DNA of 17,533 bases from Candidatus Thorarchaeota archaeon (GCA_016839345.1 JAEOUL010000099.1:1-17533); one strand, 5' to 3'. Shown: positions 1 through 7,649, counted from the first letter of the stretch. Numbers and translations: made by a program. Notes: generated by a model not told the origin, from the letters alone.

Positions 1-964
1 GGCTGAAGCCAGTGTCATAGCCCATCTGTTGGAGACCCTTGATGAAGTACTCACGGTTGTCCCAGAGTGTCTTGACATGTTCCTCCTCAGTTTCGAGAAC
101 ATCAATCGCTGCGATACAGGCTGCTGCAGTGGCTGGCGGGTGTGAAGCACTGAGTAACCAAGAGCGGCTCTTATTCAATGCGTAATTCACCATATCCCGG
201 CTTCCTGACACATGACCTCCCATGACTCCAAACGCCTTTGAGAACGTACCCATCTCAAAGTGGACATCCTTGTGGGTGAGGTTGAAGTGTGAAACAATAC
301 CTCTGCCTCCTCTACCTAGGACTGCCTCCCCGTGCGCATCATCGACATAGATCATAGCTCCGTGGGGCTTAGCAGTCTTCACAATGCCATCTAGAGGCGC
401 TATGTCTCCGTCCATAGAGAATACACCATCTGTGATGACCAAGATCTTCTCAGGTTTGTCTTTCTCAGCCTCTTCAAGAACCCGCTCTAAGTCAGCTACA
501 TCATTGTGCTTGTACACAAAACGGGTTGCTTTGGTCAGACGAACTCCATCGATGATACTTCCATGATTCAATTCATCTGAGATGATAGCATCGCTCTTGT
601 CAACAAGTTGAGGTATCAAACCCTCGTTCGTTGTAAATCCTGCACTGTAGGTCAGAGCTGCCTCTGCACCTTTGAAGTTGGCAAGTCTACGTTCCAACTC
701 AAGGTGTAGGTCCATAGTCCCAGCAATGGCTCTGACTGAGCCTGACCCAACGCCGTGGGTTTTGATTGCCTCTAGAGCAGCCTCCTTCATCTTAGGGTGG
801 TTGCTCAGGTTGAGGTAGTTGTTGCTGCAGAGCATGATTACCTCTTTACCGTCAATCTTTGCCTTGGGTGTCGATGGTCCTTGTAGCTCCCTGATCTTCC
901 AGTCAAAATTCTGTTCCACGAGTTTGTTGTACTCGTTTCTCATCCAACTAGTTGGGTCTCTCAT
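1..964 (-). CDS. kbl: Glycine C-acetyltransferase (2-amino-3-ketobutyrate CoA ligase), 3'-truncated by window edge
   Basis: PLP-dependent alpha-oxoamine synthase that converts 2-amino-3-ketobutyrate and CoA to glycine and acetyl-CoA, the second step of threonine breakdown. I translated 321 residues from the ATG at 964. Visible are SDELNHGSIIDG (about 129-140, with His134), the cofactor-binding VDDAHGEAVLGRGGRG (207-222) and GTFSKAFGVMGG (239-250), where Lys243 is the expected Schiff-base lysine. The family is about 400 residues long, so roughly 75 C-terminal residues lie outside the window. The start is supported by a GGTGA ribosome site (plus-strand 970-974) five bases upstream. The related 8-amino-7-oxononanoate synthases share this fold. 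The NHGSIIDGVRL block and 'DGVFSMDGDIAPL' fit Kbl better, but threonine dehydrogenase is not visible here to confirm it. Confidence 0.88.
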   Translation of the reverse strand, partial: MRDPTSWMRNEYNKLVEQNFDWKIRELQGPSTPKAKIDGKEVIMLCSNNYLNLSNHPKMKEAALEAIKTHGVGSGSVRAIAGTMDLHLELERRLANFKGAEAALTYSAGFTTNEGLIPQLVDKSDAIISDELNHGSIIDGVRLTKATRFVYKHNDVADLERVLEEAEKDKPEKILVITDGVFSMDGDIAPLDGIVKTAKPHGAMIYVDDAHGEAVLGRGGRGIVSHFNLTHKDVHFEMGTFSKAFGVMGGHVSGSRDMVNYALNKSRSWLLSASHPPATAAACIAAIDVLETEEEHVKTLWDNREYFIKGLQQMGYDTGFS

Positions 965-1040
965 AGTATTCACCGCGAATATAAACGGTATAGTGTCCCT
1001 CAATGTGGGTCGTACACACTGTCGAGGCCGCAAATTTTCC

Positions 1041-1050
1041 ACTATATATG
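1041..1050 (-). promoter_or_regulatory. Candidate TATA box for kbl
   Basis: Read on the minus strand this is CATATATAGT, an archaeal TATA-like element about 77 bases ahead of the kbl ATG, which would leave a leader of about 50 bases. A second AT-rich stretch (979-986, GTTTATAT on the minus strand) lies too close to the ATG to act as the box for this start. The assignment rests on sequence resemblance only. Confidence 0.4.
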
Positions 1051-1101
1051 GTCTTCGCTTCGTACGAATTCAATTCTAGCAAGGTTAAATCCGGAGAGTA
1101 C

Positions 1102-1109
1102 AAATAAAC
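1102..1109 (+). promoter_or_regulatory. Candidate TATA-like box for the MarR-type gene (leaderless)
   Basis: AAATAAAC lies 20-33 bases ahead of the possible start codons TTG 1129 and GTG 1135. That spacing fits a leaderless archaeal transcript, and no clear ribosome site precedes either codon. The rest of the 965-1128 intergenic stretch holds the kbl promoter and a solitary perfect palindrome TTCGTACGAA (1059-1068) of unknown role. Confidence 0.35.
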
Positions 1110-1128
1110 TATCTTTGCAATGTAGTTC

Positions 1129-1605
1129 TTGGGTGTGCACAGGTTGAGTAAAGAAACCAGAAAACTGGCTGAGGTCTTCAGCTATCTCTTCGTTCTAAGT
1201 CAACGTATTGAATACATTGCAGACTCTTTTCTAAAGAAAGATAATTTGACAACAAAACAGCTCCTCACACTTATCGCGATTGGAAATGCCTTTGATTCTG
1301 AGCCATCAGTCAGCGAAGTTGCAGAGATCCTCAGCACGTCTCATCAGAATGTAACACAGATTGCACTCAACCTTCAAATACGCGGATTTGTGGAAATCTT
1401 GAAAGATCCTAGAGATGGAAGGAGAAGGCTTCTGAAACTAACGGAAGCTAATGAAAAATTCTGGAATGACCGTGAGATGGAGAACTATGATAATATGAAG
1501 AAGATATTCTCCTACCTGACCAAGGATGAAATCTCTGAATTCCATAGGATTCTTACTAAATCCCTTACTGGGATTCATGGTCTCTACAAAGAAATTCGAG
1601 GGTGA
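1129..1605 (+). CDS. MarR-family winged-helix transcriptional regulator
   Basis: A 158-residue DNA-binding regulator of MarR type, usually a dimeric repressor released by a small ligand. The winged helix-turn-helix is visible: SVSEVAEILSTSHQNVTQIA (about 60-79) is the helix-turn-helix and DPRDGRRRLLKLT (93-105) is the typical MarR wing. Flanking helices (10-50 and 107-155) would form the dimer interface. There is no ATG start: the ATG at 1120 is followed directly by TAG in this frame, so initiation is at TTG 1129 or GTG 1135, possibly leaderless. The gene ends 69 bases before the rhamnose isomerase ATG, on the same strand. The gap holds a palindromic operator-like region that the protein may bind. 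The ligand is unknown; rhamnose, rhamnosides or plant phenolics would fit the context. Confidence 0.85.
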   Translation: MGVHRLSKETRKLAEVFSYLFVLSQRIEYIADSFLKKDNLTTKQLLTLIAIGNAFDSEPSVSEVAEILSTSHQNVTQIALNLQIRGFVEILKDPRDGRRRLLKLTEANEKFWNDREMENYDNMKKIFSYLTKDEISEFHRILTKSLTGIHGLYKEIRG

Positions 1606-1646
1606 AACTCACAAGTGAATTTAAGTAATGAATTACCTATTCACTT
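1602..1646 (+). promoter_or_regulatory. Promoter and palindromic operator region of the rhamnose operon
   Basis: Alternating GTGA/TCAC half-sites occur at 1602-1605, 1609-1612, 1615-1618 and 1641-1644. The strongest pair is AAGTGAAT (1613-1620) and ATTCACTT (1639-1646), a perfect 8-base inverted repeat. Nested inside it is the palindrome GTAATGAATTAC (1625-1636). The TTTAAG at about 1620-1625 is a plausible TATA box, giving a transcript start near 1648. A strong ribosome site GAGGTGA (1662-1668) follows, six bases before the rhaA ATG. A dimeric repressor bound here would cover the TATA box. Binding by the upstream MarR-type protein is an inference from position. Confidence 0.5.
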
Positions 1647-1674
1647 CTGGTGCTGGTAAATGAGGTGAAGGATT

Positions 1675-2925
1675 ATGGACATTTACACGCTTGCCAACAA
1701 GCAATACAGCGAACTCGGAGTAGATGTTGAGGGGTGTATCAAGCAACTAGAAGCAATCTCCTTGTCCATTCATTGTTGGCAAGGTGACGATGTTAGCGGA
1801 TTTGAAACTCCAGATGCAAAGTTGGGAGGTGGTGGTATTCTCGCGACAGGCAACTATCCAGGAAGAGCGAGATCATTACCTGAGCTTCAAGAGGACTACG
1901 TCTTCGCTCTGTCACTGATACCAGGCCAGCATCGTGTGAACCTTCATGCAATCTATGGTGATTTCTCAAAGGGCTTTGTAGAGAGAGATGCAATCACCAT
2001 AGAAAATTTCCAGAGTTGGGTGGACTGGGCCTATGAACGGAACTTAGGGATTGACTTCAATCCGACACTCTTCTCCCATCCAAAGGCCGAATCGGGCTTT
2101 ACACTGAGTAGTAGGGATAAGGGGACTCGAGAGTTCTGGATCGAACATGTACAGAGATGCAGAGAGATCAGTTCGAAGATAGGGAAACAACTGAAGAATC
2201 CAGTCATCCACAACCTATGGATTCCAGATGGTAGTAAAGACATCCCTGTAGACAGGATGGGTCATAGGTCTCTACTCAAAGAATCTCTTGACGATATCTT
2301 CTCCAAGAAGTTTCCACAGAACACCATGAAGGATGCGTTGGAAGGGAAACTGTTTGGACTTGGTAGTGAGTCCTTTGTAGTTGGTAGCCATGACTTCTAC
2401 CTGAGCTATGCCATCAAGAATGGACTGATTCTCACCATGGACACGGGTCACTATCATCCAACAGAATCCGTAGCGGACAAGATATCATCAATCCTGCCCT
2501 TCACCAATGAGATACTTCTACACATCAGTCGAGGAGTTCGGTGGGACAGTGATCATGTCGTGATTCTCACTGACGAGTTGGTCCAACTGGCTGAGGAGCT
2601 CGTACGAAGGAGGGCAATCGACAAGGTCCATCTTGCACTGGACTTCTTTGATGCGTCCATCAATCGCATAGGTGCGTGGGTCATTGGTGCCCGTGCAGTT
2701 TTGAAGAGCCTCCTCTACGCGTTGCTCCAGCCATGGGAGATGCTTTTGGAGTATGAGGAAAGTGGAAAGAACTTCCAACGTCTTGCTTTGCTTGAGGAGT
2801 TGAAATCACTTCCATTTGGTGTGATCTGGGACAATTACTGTCAGAAGATGAATGTCCCCGTGGGACGAGCCTGGATCGGAAAGGTGGAAGACTACGAGGT
2901 ATCAGTTCTAAGGAAGCGTATTTGA
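1675..2925 (+). CDS. rhaA: L-rhamnose isomerase
   Basis: Interconverts L-rhamnose and L-rhamnulose, the first step of phosphorylating rhamnose breakdown, in the cytoplasm. The 416 residues match the bacterial RhaA family from end to end (E. coli about 419). Diagnostic blocks are SIHCWQGDDVSGFE (31-44), ATGNYPGRAR (57-66), LDFNPTLFSHP-like (126-136), NLWIPDGSKDI (180-190), DTGHYHPTE (256-264), VRWDSDHVV (288-296) and LDFFDASINRI (322-332). By alignment to the E. coli enzyme the metal ligands are His259, Asp291 and Asp293, all present. The start is fixed by GAGGTGA six bases upstream of the ATG. It is the first gene of a four-gene operon, and its stop overlaps the next start (TTGA). A bacterial-style isomerase is unusual for an archaeon, since haloarchaea oxidise rhamnose without phosphorylation, so lateral acquisition is likely. 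Confidence 0.95.
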   Translation: MDIYTLANKQYSELGVDVEGCIKQLEAISLSIHCWQGDDVSGFETPDAKLGGGGILATGNYPGRARSLPELQEDYVFALSLIPGQHRVNLHAIYGDFSKGFVERDAITIENFQSWVDWAYERNLGIDFNPTLFSHPKAESGFTLSSRDKGTREFWIEHVQRCREISSKIGKQLKNPVIHNLWIPDGSKDIPVDRMGHRSLLKESLDDIFSKKFPQNTMKDALEGKLFGLGSESFVVGSHDFYLSYAIKNGLILTMDTGHYHPTESVADKISSILPFTNEILLHISRGVRWDSDHVVILTDELVQLAEELVRRRAIDKVHLALDFFDASINRIGAWVIGARAVLKSLLYALLQPWEMLLEYEESGKNFQRLALLEELKSLPFGVIWDNYCQKMNVPVGRAWIGKVEDYEVSVLRKRI

Positions 2926-4718
2926 AATTGAAGGGAATGTATGGAAAAGTTCTCTCTATTAATCTGACCAATACCACCTTCGAATCAATACCCATTGAGG
3001 ATGACATTCTAAGTCACTATCTTGGTGGTCGCGGTCTGGGTGTGAAGCTCTTCTCCGAAATGATTGATCCCAAGACAGATTCACTCTCAGCAGACAATTG
3101 CCTTGTCTTCACTACTGGACCACTGACAGGTACAATCGTACCAACCAGTGGACGATTCTCGTTGGTTACCAAATCTCCTCTGACAGGATTGATTCTCTAT
3201 TCAAACACTGGAGGAACAATAGGGCCAGCTCTGAAATCAAATGGGTTTGACGGCCTAGTAGTTAGAGGAAAGCTGGAAGCTCCTGGATACATCAGAATCT
3301 CAAGCGATCCACAGATAGTCAGCAACCAATTTCTCTGGGGACGTGACACACTTGAAACACAGACTTTCTTCAAGGATAGGATAGAAGACAGGTTTCACTC
3401 CCTCATGATTGGTCCTGCTGGAGAGAATCTCGTTCCTTTTGCATCAATAATGAACGATGGGAATCATCGCGCATTTGGTCGGGGAGGGTCTGGAGCGGTC
3501 ATGGGCTCAAAGAACCTGAAGGCAATCGTAATTGAATTCGGAGAATCAAAGACCGAGGTTTCAGATTCCAATCTTCTGAAGACCTATGTGAAATCAGCAA
3601 GGGACAAGATCAAAGTCGTTCCCATCACCCGCTCTTCACTTCCGCTTTTCGGGACTGCAGGACTTGTCAATGTGATCAATGAGCTGGGAATGCTTCCCAC
3701 AAGGAACTTCAAGATTGGGTTCTCTGAAGAAGCAGAAAATCTGAGTGGAGAGTCGATACGTGAGAAGATACTAGTTGATGAAGAGGGCTGCTATGTATGC
3801 CCAATCAGATGCGGACGGCTGACTGAAACTGATTCGATGAAGGGTAAGGGTCCCGAGTTCGAGTCACTGTTGTTGGGAACTCTGACAAACATCTTCAATC
3901 TTGAAATAGTGACTCATGCAAACTATCACTGTAACCTCTTTGGACTTGATACGATCACAACTGCAGGAACAATCGCATGTGCCATGGAGCTTCAGGAGAA
4001 AGGAATTCTGAAAGACAAACAGATTCGCTTCGGGAACAAGAAGATACTCGTGGAGTTAGTACAGCAGATTGCCTCGAGGGATGGGATTGGACAGGAACTA
4101 GCACTGGGTTCTGCAAGACTTGCTGAGAAGTACGGTCATCCTGAATCAGCGATGCATGTGAAAGGGATGGAGTTGCCAGCTTATGACCCAAGAGGGGCGA
4201 TAGGTCATGCGCTGGGCTATGCGACCTCAAACAGAGGTGGATGTCATCTAACAGGGTACATGGCCGCAATGGAGGTCTTTGCTGCACCTAAGAAGATCCC
4301 ACGAAAGAGTACAGCAAGCAAAGCTGACCTGTTAGTCCTAAAACAGCATCAGAGTGCAATCGAGGACAGTCTGATTGTTTGCAAGTTCGTAGGCTATGCT
4401 CTTGGGTTTGATTTCTATTCCAGGTTTGCCTCCGCGGTTACTGGCGAAGACCTCAACATCACACGATTGATGGAGATTGGAGAGCGAATCTACAATCTTG
4501 AAAGGATGTTCAATATAGGCGCCGGTCTAAGGAAAGAGGATGATTCGTTGCCTGAACGGTTTTTATCTGAACCGTTGAAGGAAGGATTCTCCAAGGGGAT
4601 CACAGTTCCGCTCAATTCATTACTAGAAGGATACTACAGGATACGGAAATGGGATGAGAATGGAATCCCAACTACAGAAAAACTAGCGGAGTTAAGTTTG
4701 GAGGAAGTAGGAAAATGA
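2922..4718 (+). CDS. Aldehyde ferredoxin oxidoreductase family protein (predicted lactaldehyde-oxidising, tungsten-dependent)
   Basis: A 598-residue member of the AOR family, which oxidises aldehydes to acids at a tungstopterin centre and reduces ferredoxin through a [4Fe-4S] cluster. The N-terminal domain shows YLGGRGLGVKL (33-43), TGPLTGT (65-71) and GRGGSGAVMGSKNLKAI (186-202). Cluster cysteines are CxxCxxxC (Cys290, Cys293, Cys297) and a fourth in DSLIVCKF (Cys487), the same pattern and nearly the same positions as in Pyrococcus AOR. AYDPRGAIGHALGYATSNRGG (420-440) is the pterin-binding block. I chose TTG 2922 because AAGGAAG lies at the right distance and it forms a TTGA overlap with rhaA; ATG 2937 is an alternative with poor ribosome-site spacing. 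Its place between the isomerase and aldolase genes suggests that L-lactaldehyde is the substrate. The family is certain; the substrate is an inference. Confidence 0.9.
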   Translation: MKLKGMYGKVLSINLTNTTFESIPIEDDILSHYLGGRGLGVKLFSEMIDPKTDSLSADNCLVFTTGPLTGTIVPTSGRFSLVTKSPLTGLILYSNTGGTIGPALKSNGFDGLVVRGKLEAPGYIRISSDPQIVSNQFLWGRDTLETQTFFKDRIEDRFHSLMIGPAGENLVPFASIMNDGNHRAFGRGGSGAVMGSKNLKAIVIEFGESKTEVSDSNLLKTYVKSARDKIKVVPITRSSLPLFGTAGLVNVINELGMLPTRNFKIGFSEEAENLSGESIREKILVDEEGCYVCPIRCGRLTETDSMKGKGPEFESLLLGTLTNIFNLEIVTHANYHCNLFGLDTITTAGTIACAMELQEKGILKDKQIRFGNKKILVELVQQIASRDGIGQELALGSARLAEKYGHPESAMHVKGMELPAYDPRGAIGHALGYATSNRGGCHLTGYMAAMEVFAAPKKIPRKSTASKADLLVLKQHQSAIEDSLIVCKFVGYALGFDFYSRFASAVTGEDLNITRLMEIGERIYNLERMFNIGAGLRKEDDSLPERFLSEPLKEGFSKGITVPLNSLLEGYYRIRKWDENGIPTTEKLAELSLEEVGK

Positions 4719-5329
4719 CCATCGACGAGGAAACATTTCGGAGCTTCGACAAAGTAGGGAAGGCACTTGTGATGAGGAATCTTGAAACCAGTCACTCCGG
4801 AAACATCTCCATTCGGTCGGGTGGAAAGATCATCATCAAGAAGAGGGCTGCTATGTTAGGCTGGCTAGAGCCTGATGATCTCATTGAGTGTTCGCTGGAG
4901 GTGGAAGACTCATCCTCACTACTTGCCAGTACTGAACTTGGAGTCCATCGCGCAATTTACAGAGAAACTGATGCCATGGCAATAATTCATGCTCATTCGC
5001 CGTACAGCGTTGTCCTCGGAATGATTGAGGATGAAGTGACCTGCATTGACGCTGAGGGGATTTTCATGTACAAGAAAATACCAGTAGTGGAGCTCGACGT
5101 TCCTGCTGGTGCATCGGAAGCCGCAGAGAAGGTCCCTCCAATGCTCAAGAACTATCCAGTAGTAATTGTTCGCAGTCATGGTGTTTTTGCCAAAGGGACT
5201 ACGCTGGAGGATGCACTCCAAAATGTTACAGGGACTGAGTTCTCAGCACAGATTCGATACCTCACAATGTTGACTGGAAAACCTCTGAAGAGAGATTACA
5301 GCACAGAGAAGGACTTCAAAAGTTGGTAA
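4715..5329 (+). CDS. Class II (zinc) aldolase, predicted L-rhamnulose-1-phosphate aldolase of FucA type
   Basis: Zinc-dependent aldolase of the AraD/FucA family, predicted to split L-rhamnulose 1-phosphate into dihydroxyacetone phosphate and L-lactaldehyde. In the 204 residues one sees SHSGNISIR (26-34, phosphate-binding GN block), STELGVHRAIY (72-82, catalytic Glu74), IIHAHSPYS (90-98, zinc ligands His92 and His94) and RSHGVFAKG (153-161, third ligand His155). These positions are almost identical to those of E. coli FucA. Bacterial RhaD is about 274 residues, so this is the short fuculose-aldolase form and not a RhaD orthologue. The ATG overlaps the AOR stop (ATGA), which implies coupled translation, and the kinase gene follows after three bases. 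Rhamnulose 1-phosphate as substrate is inferred from the neighbouring isomerase and kinase; fuculose 1-phosphate is the alternative. Confidence 0.88.
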   Translation: MTIDEETFRSFDKVGKALVMRNLETSHSGNISIRSGGKIIIKKRAAMLGWLEPDDLIECSLEVEDSSSLLASTELGVHRAIYRETDAMAIIHAHSPYSVVLGMIEDEVTCIDAEGIFMYKKIPVVELDVPAGASEAAEKVPPMLKNYPVVIVRSHGVFAKGTTLEDALQNVTGTEFSAQIRYLTMLTGKPLKRDYSTEKDFKSW

Positions 5330-5332
5330 CAG

Positions 5333-6748
5333 ATGTCGGATGAAACTTCGTACATCGCAATTGACCTGGGCGCGGAGTCTGGGAGAGTCCTAGTCGGTAC
5401 CTTGCGAAGTAGATGTCTAACTCTGGAGACACTTCATCGATTTCCAACCAAAGGGTTCCATGATGCTGATGTATTACGTTGGGACCTCCCATCCTATTGG
5501 AGTGAGATTAAGGATGGACTCAGTCGCGCCTCTGGACGAATGGATCTCCACGGCATCGGTGTTGACTCGTGGGGTGTAAACCTCGTATACTTGGATCATG
5601 AAAATGAATTGGTCTGTCTACCTTTTCATTATCGTGACAGTCTCATCCACACCGGTGACGAAAAGATGAGAAAGGCTCTGGACATAGACAGGGTCTATGA
5701 GATCACTGGAATTCAAGAGGTCATCTACAATGGATTGGTTCATCTCTTCGGAGTGCAGGAGTTGTATCCCAGTGTTCTCTCCGATTCGAAATCCATTGTA
5801 ATGATTCCGGACTATATCAACTATCTCCTCACAGGGAATCTCGCTACTGAATACACCAATGCAACAACAACCCAGTTCTTGGATGCACATTCGAAATTAT
5901 TCTCAGAAGAAATCCTTCGACCGTTGGGACTGACTCCAAACCATTTTCCTCCTATCCAGAATCCTGGTTCTCAATTGGGAACTTTGCGAGAATTAGTCCA
6001 AAAGGAAACAGGGTTGGGTCCAATTCCCGTATGGACAGTGGCAAGTCATGACACCGCATCTGCAGTAGTGGGAGTGCCTGCAGAGGATGATAATTGGGCT
6101 TTCCTCTCATCAGGCACCTGGTCCCTCCTTGGAGTAGAAATCGATTCCCCAATAATCAATGAGGATAGTAAGAGATTCAACCTCACCAATGAGGGAGGGG
6201 CTTTTGGAACAGTGAGACTCCTAAAGAATGTCATGGGCTTATGGATACTGCAGAATTGTAGAGATATCTGGCAAAAAGAAACTGGTTCGCCTCTCTCTTA
6301 TGAAGAGCTATCCAGTGAAGCAGAGGCTCAAGCAGTAGACTTCACCATTGATGTAGACTCTCAGGAGCTCTTCAATCCTCCCAACATGGTTGAGGCTATC
6401 ACTACTCTGTGCATAGAGCAGGGGTCACCTGTTCCGGAGAATCGAGGACAAATCATTCACCTGATATACAGCTCACTGGCTGAGAAGTACAAGCAGGTCA
6501 TAGACGAGATTGAAGCTACCACAAAGAAACCCATAGAACGTCTGTATGTAGTAGGTGGAGGTTCTCAGGACTCTTCCCTCAATCGAATTATAGCATCAAC
6601 ACTCAAGGACATAGATGTTTTCGCTGGACCAAGTGAGGCCGCGGCGATAGGCAACATCATGGTTCAAGCATACGCGAATGGACAAGTATCAAATCTTCAA
6701 GAGATCCGAGAGGTTGTCAGAAATTCCTTTGACATCCAGCAATTCTGA
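5333..6748 (+). CDS. rhaB: Rhamnulokinase (FGGY family)
   Basis: ATP-dependent kinase that phosphorylates L-rhamnulose at C1. The 471 residues show the two ASKHA domains of FGGY kinases: IDLGAESGRVLVG (10-22) with the first phosphate loop, GIGVDSWGVNLVYLD (74-88) and YRDSLIHTG (100-108), which are typical of RhaB, then SHDTASAVVGVP (238-249) with the expected catalytic base Asp240. SSGTWSLLGVE (259-269), YVVGGGSQDSSLNRI (405-419) and AGPSEAAAIGNIMVQA (431-446) form the C-terminal nucleotide-binding half. Length is close to E. coli RhaB (489). The ATG lies three bases after the aldolase stop with only a weak ribosome site (GGTAAC), so translation is probably coupled. It is the last gene of the rhamnose operon; its TGA is separated by one base from the stop of the convergent esterase gene, leaving no room for a separate terminator. 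Confidence 0.93.
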   Translation: MSDETSYIAIDLGAESGRVLVGTLRSRCLTLETLHRFPTKGFHDADVLRWDLPSYWSEIKDGLSRASGRMDLHGIGVDSWGVNLVYLDHENELVCLPFHYRDSLIHTGDEKMRKALDIDRVYEITGIQEVIYNGLVHLFGVQELYPSVLSDSKSIVMIPDYINYLLTGNLATEYTNATTTQFLDAHSKLFSEEILRPLGLTPNHFPPIQNPGSQLGTLRELVQKETGLGPIPVWTVASHDTASAVVGVPAEDDNWAFLSSGTWSLLGVEIDSPIINEDSKRFNLTNEGGAFGTVRLLKNVMGLWILQNCRDIWQKETGSPLSYEELSSEAEAQAVDFTIDVDSQELFNPPNMVEAITTLCIEQGSPVPENRGQIIHLIYSSLAEKYKQVIDEIEATTKKPIERLYVVGGGSQDSSLNRIIASTLKDIDVFAGPSEAAAIGNIMVQAYANGQVSNLQEIREVVRNSFDIQQF

Positions 6749-6749
6749 G

Positions 6750-7649
6750 TCAAAGTAGATACCTCGACAAATACTCGCACACTCTTTCGATGGCCTTCTT
6801 ACTCTCTGGTGCATATTGAAAGAAGAGGGCAAAGACATGGGGCATTCCCTCCCAAACATCAAGTGTCACTTCAACACCCGCTTCCTCGGCCTTCTTTGCG
6901 ATTCTCACCGAATCATCCATTATCATCTCAGCTGTTCCAACTTGAATGAAGAGGGGAGGAAGGTCATGCAGATCTGCATAGAGTGGAGAGATGAGAGGAT
7001 TCTTTGCATTGTTCTCACCGATATAGAGTTTCACGAGAAACTCCATCTCTTCGCGTGAGAGGATTGGATCAACCTCCTCTTTTGTTCTCATTGACTCTCC
7101 CGTCAAGGCCAAGTCGGCCCAAGGTGAGAGGCAGACCGCTGTTGCTGGTTGCTCGATGCCCAACTCTCTCAACTTGACAAGAGTGGCAAGTTCTAGACCT
7201 CCTCCTGCTGATTCTCCGAAGAATGTGATACGATTGGGGTTGATGCCCTTTGTTTCTATCAGCCATTTGTAAACGAAGACGGCATCATCAAGTCCAGCAG
7301 GGAAGGGTTTCTCAGGAGCTAAACCATAGTCAAAGAGGAGGAATGGAGTCTTGACTCGCTGGGCAAACTGTGCAGCGAAGAATTCTGAGATGGATGCACT
7401 ACCTGCGATATAGCCACCCCCGTGAAAATACAGAACAACTGCATTGTCAATAGCGTGCTTATGCTGAAGCCACAACACAGGCACATGTCCAATCTGTTCT
7501 GGTCTACTCTCAATTTCTTCTGATGGCTCCGGTAGTGATTCTATTGCACCTTCCAGTCCCTGACGATAGGCTTCAACCGTCTTTTCTTTCGGCTTTTCCT
7601 TGTTCTTCCGGAGTGCCTTGATCACGAGTCGCATCCGAAGGCTAACCAT
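6750..7649 (-). CDS. Alpha/beta-hydrolase esterase of the hormone-sensitive-lipase (acetyl esterase) type
   Basis: A 299-residue carboxylic ester hydrolase of the HSL (alpha/beta-hydrolase fold-3) family. The oxyanion motif HGGGY (76-80), nucleophile motif GESAG (145-149, Ser147), acid region GTAEMIMDDS (238-247, Asp245 or Asp246) and EGMPHVF (267-273, His271) make a complete catalytic set. There is no signal peptide, so it should act in the cytoplasm. The ATG follows the rhamnosidase stop directly (TAGATG), which implies translational coupling. GGAG about 15 bases upstream, inside the rhamnosidase gene, may serve as ribosome site. A second in-frame ATG at residue 6 is possible. Its position after a GH78 gene suggests that it removes acetyl or other acyl groups from imported rhamnosides; this is an inference and the true substrate cannot be read from the sequence. 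Confidence 0.87.
   Translation of the reverse strand: MVSLRMRLVIKALRKNKEKPKEKTVEAYRQGLEGAIESLPEPSEEIESRPEQIGHVPVLWLQHKHAIDNAVVLYFHGGGYIAGSASISEFFAAQFAQRVKTPFLLFDYGLAPEKPFPAGLDDAVFVYKWLIETKGINPNRITFFGESAGGGLELATLVKLRELGIEQPATAVCLSPWADLALTGESMRTKEEVDPILSREEMEFLVKLYIGENNAKNPLISPLYADLHDLPPLFIQVGTAEMIMDDSVRIAKKAEEAGVEVTLDVWEGMPHVFALFFQYAPESKKAIERVCEYLSRYLL

Noticed and set aside
1059..1068. Perfect 10-base palindrome TTCGTACGAA between kbl and the MarR-type gene
   Set aside because: It could be an operator, but it is solitary, has no second copy in the window and does not resemble the GTGAAT/ATTCAC sites, so I do not list it as a site.
819..1079. 86-residue plus-strand frame over the kbl start
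   Set aside because: Lies antisense to the conserved kbl N-terminus and its promoter; no family resemblance.
2681..3007. 108-residue minus-strand frame across the rhaA/AOR junction
   Set aside because: Antisense shadow of two strongly supported genes; its sequence has no domain character.
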